Assembly (NCBI GenBank): GCA_964019415.1
Contig: OZ025879.1
Span: 4,384,137-4,448,136 of the forward strand
Source: Ianthella basta
Taxonomy: Eukaryota > Porifera > Demospongiae > Verongiida > Ianthellidae
Length of the DNA: 64,000 nt
Direction of reading: 5' to 3'
This document shows positions 59,901 to 64,000 of this stretch, in pieces; the stretch's first letter is position 1; every line of letters starts with the position of its first letter. The translations under genes and the position numbers were made by a program. The notes under the pieces are model-generated. The model was given only the letters and a program-made list of their open reading frames with translations, had not been told where the DNA came from and searched no databases.

Positions 59901-61761
59901 GGGTGTGTGGTGTGCAGTGTGTGTGTATGTGGTGTGTGATGTGCGTGTGTGTGTGTGTGTATGGTGTGTGTGTGTGGTGTTTGTGCGCGTGTGTGTTTGG
60001 TGTGTGTGTGCGTGTGTGTGTCTCATGTGTCTGGTGGCAGTGGTGTGTGCGTGTGTGTGTCTCATGTGTCTGGTGGCAGTGGTGTGTGCGTGTGTGTGTC
60101 TCATGTGTCTGGTGGCAGTGGTGTGTGTGTGTGTGCTGAGGTTACTGAGGTGTTTGACACAATGTCATGTTTACTTATTGTGAGCGACAGAGCTGCGACG
60201 GAAGGGAGCAAGTATTTCGAGTTGGGGAGGCAGCCCCATGAGTTTTTAACTTGAAATACTTGTTTCAGTCATGAAACTTTTGCGACATACAGTATATGTT
60301 TGAGGAGATACCTAGGTATGCTGACGTGTTTAGCTTTTGCTCTAACATTACTGGTCTACTCTCAATTCTCTATAAGGCTGACTTACTTGTGGAGTGTCCA
60401 TGTAAAAAGGAGTGGATAGTGTATATGTGACGATTATATATTAACATGGTTAACTTAATAGGCAAACTCATTCATGATACTAGTAATATAGCTTCCTTTT
60501 GATTTAATTACATTTTACTGTATCCGATGTGACACTTGCGATGTCTATTTAAGAATGTGATGACACCCACCCACCCACACACACACACTCACACACACGC
60601 ACACATGCATGCATGCATACACGCTACAGAACGGAGGTATTTAAGTATGAATTCCTGAAGGAGCAACTTTCTTGATTTGAAGATGATTACTTGGGGAATT
60701 CCTGTGAATACTATAGCAAAGCTTTACAGTGCTCCTAATTATTTCAGTGTCATTCTTACCTCCTGTCCACCTTCACTAAGTACCCTCAAAGGGGAAGCCC
60801 ACTATAGGCAATAAAATTAATACTGAGCAGATTCATACTAAGGTACGCCCATGCAGACAGTAGTGTGGAAGCCTGTAATGCTTGACTGCCTTACTGTATT
60901 CAATGCACGCAGCGTGAGGATTAGTAACCAATTAATGATTTTGTCACACGTGCAGAAGAGGTAAAGATGAAGGTATTCGTGGCTGAAATGTCTTGTTGCT
61001 AACAGTTGATATAACCCATGGTGCAGCTGCACAACTCACTTGCAACAGACAATGTGTACATAGCTGTTCCCACTTGCTGTGTGGTGTTCTGTACAGTACA
61101 GGTGTAGACACCATTATCAACACTCTGCCTGCGTACATTCACCACCAAGATGTTGCCCTGTTGGACCCTGGCTGCCCACTCAGGGTCAACTCCTTCTGCA
61201 TCACAGTAGCCCCCAGGACAGGTCCACTGATAGCTCAGCACAGTGGTGGATGGCACTCCTACAACTCTGCACACCAAAATCAGGGTGGTGCCTTGCTCCA
61301 CCATAGCAGTGTTGGGGTAGGCATCAATGACAACTGGAAGAACAAGTACAAATACATAGCTAGATTACAAGTGAATTGTGAGGCTTGGACACATCGAAGT
61401 ACAGGACCTATACTTCTCTACACAGGCTACCCACTCCTCTACACCAATGGCAGTCAAGTATAAAACCTGTACCTCTTGCTGTGCTCTCACTGGAGCCTGA
61501 AGCGCTCATATCTGCACAGAGAGTTAGAACAAAACGTAGTGAATAGCTACACAGTAGTTGATATCAAACTGCTAAGTGCTACCACTTTCCTCAGACGACA
61601 CACGCCCACGAGAAATCGCTGCGTATCAAAGTATGATGCCTGCTATAAATTACGTAGGTAGAGTCGGTGTTAGTACTAAAACTGCTCCAGAGCGACTCAC
61701 CCGTTGTAAGCTGCAGCAGTAGCAGCGATGCCACTATCCGGCTGAGAATAAAGGGCGTCAT
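38683..61761 (-). CDS. Receptor D: receptor-type tyrosine phosphatase
   Basis: A 23-kb minus-strand gene joining the shared receptor ectodomain to two phosphatase domains. Exons: signal peptide 61701-61761, linker 61473-61511, Ig 61040-61333, variable Ig-like 49795-50238, FN3 at 47551-47853, 47152-47445 and 45706-46011, transmembrane 45453-45594, juxtamembrane 45190-45362 and 44997-45106, then phosphatase exons down to the TGA stop at 38683-38685. Phases agree from end to end and no stop interrupts the exons. It would remove phosphate from tyrosines at the inner membrane face; family members typically have an active first and a regulatory second domain, which fits here. The 10.8-kb first large intron is swollen by transposons and holds a small plus-strand gene. 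The ectodomain is closest to receptor B, including the signal peptide. Confidence 0.85.
39279..39357. repeat. TG microsatellite in receptor D intron
   Basis: A TG run with a few TATG and CGCG breaks; the equivalent tract in gene E is at 63683-63822 and is longer. Confidence 0.9.
41924..45362 (-). CDS. Receptor D juxtamembrane region and phosphatase domain D1
   Basis: Exons 45190-45362, 44997-45106, 44789-44870, 44497-44570, 44389-44425, 44205-44302, 43950-44075, 42173-42324 and 41924-42059. The wedge region reads [16 protein letters not shown]1 landmarks are in order: KNRYKNIFP (phosphotyrosine loop region), [27 protein letters not shown], the mobile loop WPDYGVP with its catalytic aspartate, and the signature [13 protein letters not shown] split by an intron after HC. 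All the residues needed for catalysis are present, so D1 should be active. Confidence 0.85.
42804..42951. repeat. Foldback element in phosphatase intron
   Basis: Two arms of about 65 bases are near complements: one has GGATTTAGAACATCTAGGAA, then ACCGATATAGAGGCC; the other GGCCTCTATAGTAATCGGTT, then GTTCTAAATCC, with a 17-base loop near 42870. No coding content. Confidence 0.7.
43183..43775. mobile_element. Possible MITE with imperfect inverted ends
   Basis: The left end (TTTGCCTGTATAGAAGCC) and right end (complement of GACCTCTATTCGGACAAACA) are imperfect inverted copies. Inside are several scattered copies of an ATAGAGGCCAGG-like unit (43188-43320 and 43690-43750). It lacks a credible transposase. 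The call is tentative. Confidence 0.4.
45453..47853 (-). CDS. Receptor D FN3 exons and transmembrane exon
   Basis: Three FN3 exons: 47551-47853 ([27 protein letters not shown]), 47152-47445 ([12 protein letters not shown]) and 45706-46011 ([35 protein letters not shown]). The transmembrane exon 45453-45594 reads [20 protein letters not shown] then [11 protein letters not shown]. This helix is unrelated to the glycine-rich helix of receptors B, C and C2, so the switch of cytoplasmic module happened at or before the transmembrane exon. Confidence 0.8.
46430..46990 (-). pseudogene. Decayed FN3 exons in receptor D
   Basis: The block 46450-46755 aligns with the third FN3 exon of receptor B (4266-4574), including the CACATCCTAGACTG segment, but frameshifts remove any open frame. 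The block 46885-46990 aligns with one end of the second FN3 exon (4859-4955) and then breaks off. Receptor D therefore once had at least one more FN3 unit, lost by decay and skipped because flanking exons are phase compatible. Confidence 0.65.
48370..48848. mobile_element. Tc1/mariner-like MITE
   Basis: The ends CAGTACTTTATGGGTCGGTT and AACCGACCCAAAAAGTACTG are inverted repeats continuing inward for about 60 bases (to GGTTATCAATTATC). TA dinucleotides flank it at 48368-48369 and 48849-48850. The paralogous intron of receptor B lacks it (near 7845-7860). The CAGT ends and TA target fit Tc1/mariner. No transposase. Confidence 0.75.
49430..49458. repeat. Poly-C tract
   Basis: About 28 cytosines with one T, in the large intron of receptor D beside the site where receptor B has a LINE insertion. 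Confidence 0.9.
49795..50238 (-). CDS. Receptor D variable Ig-like exon
   Basis: The longest version of the variable exon (444 bases). It begins [18 protein letters not shown] and ends [20 protein letters not shown] like receptor B, but the centre ([20 protein letters not shown]) differs in length and sequence. It also has an extra [11 protein letters not shown] segment before the conserved HIVCNGGDP. Confidence 0.7.
50839..52248. mobile_element. TTAA-flanked DNA transposon derivative
   Basis: The ends AGGTCCACTGTCACAGTT and AACCGTGACAGTGGACCT are inverted repeats. TTAA flanks both sides (50835-50838, 52249-52252). The equivalent intron of receptor B lacks it. TTAA targets are used by piggyBac and Kolobok families; which applies cannot be told without a transposase, and none is visible. 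It is richer in CG than its surroundings. Confidence 0.75.
51686..51845. repeat. Inner inverted repeat within the TTAA element
   Basis: Two 39-base arms (AAGACTCTCCTGTAAGTTAA ... and its near complement ending GGGAGAGTCTTA) surround about 80 bases. It may be a second element nested in the first or a cruciform part of it. Confidence 0.6.
53743..54843. mobile_element. Foldback transposon with about 226-base inverted ends
   Basis: The left arm 53743-53969 and right arm 54618-54843 are almost perfect complements, starting AGGGTGTGTAAAAATGTTTC. The centre (54000-54610) is unique and has no credible gene. A related single arm occurs at 58677-58930. Receptor B lacks it. Family unknown. Confidence 0.75.
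55330..55780 (+). other. CG-rich block with a possible first exon
   Basis: The block is unusually CG-rich for the window. From ATG 55600 a frame reads [20 protein letters not shown], then [15 protein letters not shown], with possible donor GTAAAT near 55722. It resembles the first exon of a gene, but no further exon is recognised and none can be assigned. It may be a captured gene fragment or chance. Confidence 0.25.
56057..56783 (+). mobile_element. Helitron-like copy 1
   Basis: It begins TCTATATATATAAAGAAG preceded by A, as the 5' end of Helitrons does, and matches copy 3 almost throughout, past 56400 where copy 2 diverges. Its 3' part runs into the TG microsatellite at 56785 and no CTAG end is seen. 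It contains a 108-codon frame (56091-56417) also present in copies 2 and 3. Confidence 0.55.
56785..57070. repeat. TG microsatellite with 68-base minisatellite
   Basis: TG runs at both ends enclose about two and a half copies of a 68-base unit (starts 56861 and 56929) marked by ACATGCAAGTGTTG and ACATGCATGTGTTG. Confidence 0.85.
57329..57890 (+). mobile_element. Helitron-like copy 2
   Basis: It starts TCTATATAAATAAAGAAG after an A and ends GGCCTTGCAGCTAG after a GC-rich stretch able to form a hairpin, matching Helitron ends (5' TC, 3' CTRR). It contains the shared frame at 57362-57688. Near the 3' end are imperfect 22-27-base repeats with a CTACAGGA core. No replicase gene, so non-autonomous. 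Confidence 0.6.
57891..59167 (+). mobile_element. Helitron-like copy 3, interrupted
   Basis: It starts TCTATATATATAAAGAAG directly after the CTAG of copy 2, with no bases between. A foldback arm lies inside (58677-58930). A partial repeat of its own 3' region follows (58983-59167), ending GGTCCGCTAG and then T, a good Helitron 3' end and target. The shared 5' frame is shorter here (57924-58196). It may be two elements, one ending near 58622. Confidence 0.55.
59383..60254 (+). CDS. Small three-exon gene, function unknown
   Basis: Three plus-strand exons join in phase: 59383-59452 ([20 protein letters not shown]), 59500-59579 ([20 protein letters not shown]) and 60141-60254 ([20 protein letters not shown], then [17 protein letters not shown] and TGA). 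The product would be 87 residues. The first two introns' donors (gtgagc, gtacgt) and the first acceptor (tttctag) are good; the last acceptor ends in GAG rather than CAG and follows 560 bases of TG repeats. The 200 bases before the ATG are CG-rich, like a promoter. I do not recognise the family; a predicted helix is likely in exon 2. It lies in an intron of receptor D on the opposite strand, right after a Helitron end, and receptor B lacks it. It may be a captured or truncated gene. Confidence 0.45.
59722..60137. repeat. TG microsatellite with 39-base minisatellite
   Basis: Long TG runs with TATGGGG breaks, then three tandem 39-base units (60021, 60060, 60099) each with TCTCATGTGTCTGGTGGCAG. 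This fills the second intron of the small plus-strand gene. Confidence 0.9.
60270..61039. other. Receptor D intron paralogous to receptor B intron
   Basis: It matches 14460-15245 without large gaps. Together with the match of 53350-53660 to 14090-14430, this shows that 53665-60255 is extra DNA in receptor D. Confidence 0.6.
61040..61761 (-). CDS. Receptor D 5' exons: signal peptide, linker, Ig domain
   Basis: ATG at 61761 begins [20 protein letters not shown], differing from receptor B at few residues. The linker exon encodes the identical [12 protein letters not shown]. The Ig exon has [28 protein letters not shown] and a second cysteine in DNGVYTCTV. Upstream sequence to about 61890 matches that of receptor B. 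Confidence 0.8.
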
Positions 61762-62065
61762 AGCTTAGTTTTGTGTTGCCTTCACTTCCCTTCCTTTGAG
61801 TACTGATATTACAATGCGTATAGCTATTATATTTAACTGTCCGAGACAAACCCACGTGATATAATACATAGTGTTGCGTTTATATAAAGTATACACATGC
61901 AATAACTTCTATAAATAGGAGAGCATGACATTGTACAAGTCATAGTGTGGAAGATACATTAGTTATCTATGCGGCCATTGACCGAACCAAACATGTGCAC
62001 ATGCAGTTGTGATGTGCAGTGTGTCATTACAGCCATGTTAGGTAGGTAGTAGAAGCTACAGCGTG

Positions 62066-62474
62066 TTTACTTTTACGTAAGATGAACGAGTCGGTTGTAA
62101 CCGTATTAAGTCTAGTGAAAGCATAGATATCTATGGTGAAAGTCACGACTCAGTAGAAATGTTGGAAAACAGGAAAATTTGGCACCAGCCGGCAGCCGAA
62201 ATCAGGACAACTTACGCCCTAACGCGGGGTTTCAGCAGCCCAAGCCAACCAACCAAGCCAGAACAATTCGCCCTTTCTATCCTTATAGGCTAGTTCCGAA
62301 CGACGGAATGGTTCAACTAACCTTTGCAGGTGTGCTGCTAACTGCTGCCACTGAACCTGCGTACAACAAGTCAGTACGGAGCGATGACAAGGTTCCACTA
62401 ACCTGAACGGCGGGCTGCAAACTGCTGCCACTTATCAACCCAGTACTGTGCTCCTATTTTACTTTTACGTAAGA
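62066..62474. mobile_element. Insertion flanked by a 17-base direct repeat
   Basis: TTTACTTTTACGTAAGA occurs at 62066-62082 and again at 62458-62474, a perfect target-duplication-like pair around 375 bases. Inside are two imperfect copies of a unit with GGTTC(A/C)ACTAACCT and AACTGCTGCCACT (near 62310 and 62390). The GGTTCAACT core recalls a polymerase III B box, so a SINE is possible, but the tail and A box are not clear. Confidence 0.45.
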
Positions 62475-62711
62475 ATAGCTATATAACATTGCAATCTACC
62501 TACCAATCTACCAGTCTGTAGAGCAGCCACCTATACCATTCCATCCCATCCCATTCAACACTATACCATGCAATTAATGAGCTGCATGAGGCATGGTCAC
62601 ATTGTAAAACTATACACACTGCATTTCAAAGTGTGAGCTTGATGCTGACATAGTGGTCATGAGAGCAATAAATGTGGATGAAGTGAGGGCTTCTCAGCTG
62701 GCTCAGGCATC

Positions 62712-62795
62712 AGAAAGGGTTGGTTCTCTAATACCAGCTTCATACCAGCTTTTCAACCCTGTTGTGAAGCTGGTATTAGAGAACCAACCCTTTCT
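62712..62795. repeat. Perfect hairpin, 31-base arms
   Basis: AGAAAGGGTTGGTTCTCTAA and the next 11 bases (62712-62742) are exactly complementary to 62765-62795 around a 22-base loop. The absence of any mismatch implies recent origin or selection. Confidence 0.85.
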
Positions 62796-63115
62796 AATAA
62801 ATGTGGATATTTATAAGGGAGTTGTTGGTCAAATACAGCTTAAATATTTGGCCACATTGAGTGAATGCATTCTCCATGGAAGCATGCATACATTAAGACA
62901 TTTGCTCAGTGGGTAAGTACTCACTGTAGAACTACAACATACTGCAAAGCAAACTATCCTCCCTGTCTATAAAGGAGGGAGATAGTGTGTCAACTACACT
63001 GCTTACAAAGGCCTATACTGCTCATCTATGTACTAACCTGTGCACCTGTTTGGTAGCACTTTAAAAGTGTAGTATTATTAGGACTATAGTTGGATTAGTA
63101 TTGCACTCTTCCACT

Positions 63116-64000
<885 letters not shown>

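Overview
This window looks like nuclear DNA of an early-branching animal. The genes are split into many small exons, animal receptor domains occur (Ig, fibronectin type III, tandem tyrosine phosphatase domains), and there is a KIF14-type kinesin, LINEs, DNA-transposon relatives and long TG microsatellites. The style (compact receptor exons, short tyrosine tails, many small palindromic elements) suggests a sponge, probably a demosponge, but that is inference.

The backbone is a cluster of minus-strand receptor genes built from one shared exon set: signal peptide, small linker, Ig domain, variable cysteine-rich Ig-like domain, three or four FN3 domains, transmembrane segment. Left to right: a lone FN3 relic (464-731); receptor B (2470-15998, four FN3 exons, shortened tail); an orphan transmembrane plus tail pair (17049-17481); receptor C (24248-28304); receptor C2 (29908-34728, one frameshift); receptor D (38683-61761), whose transmembrane exon leads into two tyrosine phosphatase domains instead of a short tail; and the last exons of a second phosphatase receptor E (63116-64000+). 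B, C and C2 end in short tails with conserved tyrosines (NPAY, DPYEAxY). Nearly the same outside is therefore coupled either to a phosphatase or to a likely tyrosine-phosphorylated tail. This pairing, together with the local variability of the second Ig-like exon, is the most interesting system here; a self/non-self or cell-contact recognition cluster is a reasonable hypothesis.

Between the orphan exons and receptor C lies a broken KIF14-like kinesin (17577-22771): a motor domain with an in-frame stop, and an FHA region cut off at a duplication breakpoint. A plus-strand multi-membrane-segment gene (36866-38121) sits between C2 and D.

Introns of B and D are paralogous, so each can serve as the empty site for the other. 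This exposes an RTE-like LINE with a 10-base target duplication (5757-7521), two more LINE fragments (8188-9620 and 10197-11306), a Tc1/mariner-like MITE (48370-48848), a TTAA-flanked element (50839-52248), a micro-inversion, a foldback element (53743-54843), tandem Helitron-like copies (56057-59167) and a small three-exon plus-strand gene (59383-60254). Exon edges were placed by eye from GT/AG signals, reading frame and comparison among paralogous copies; no search was run.
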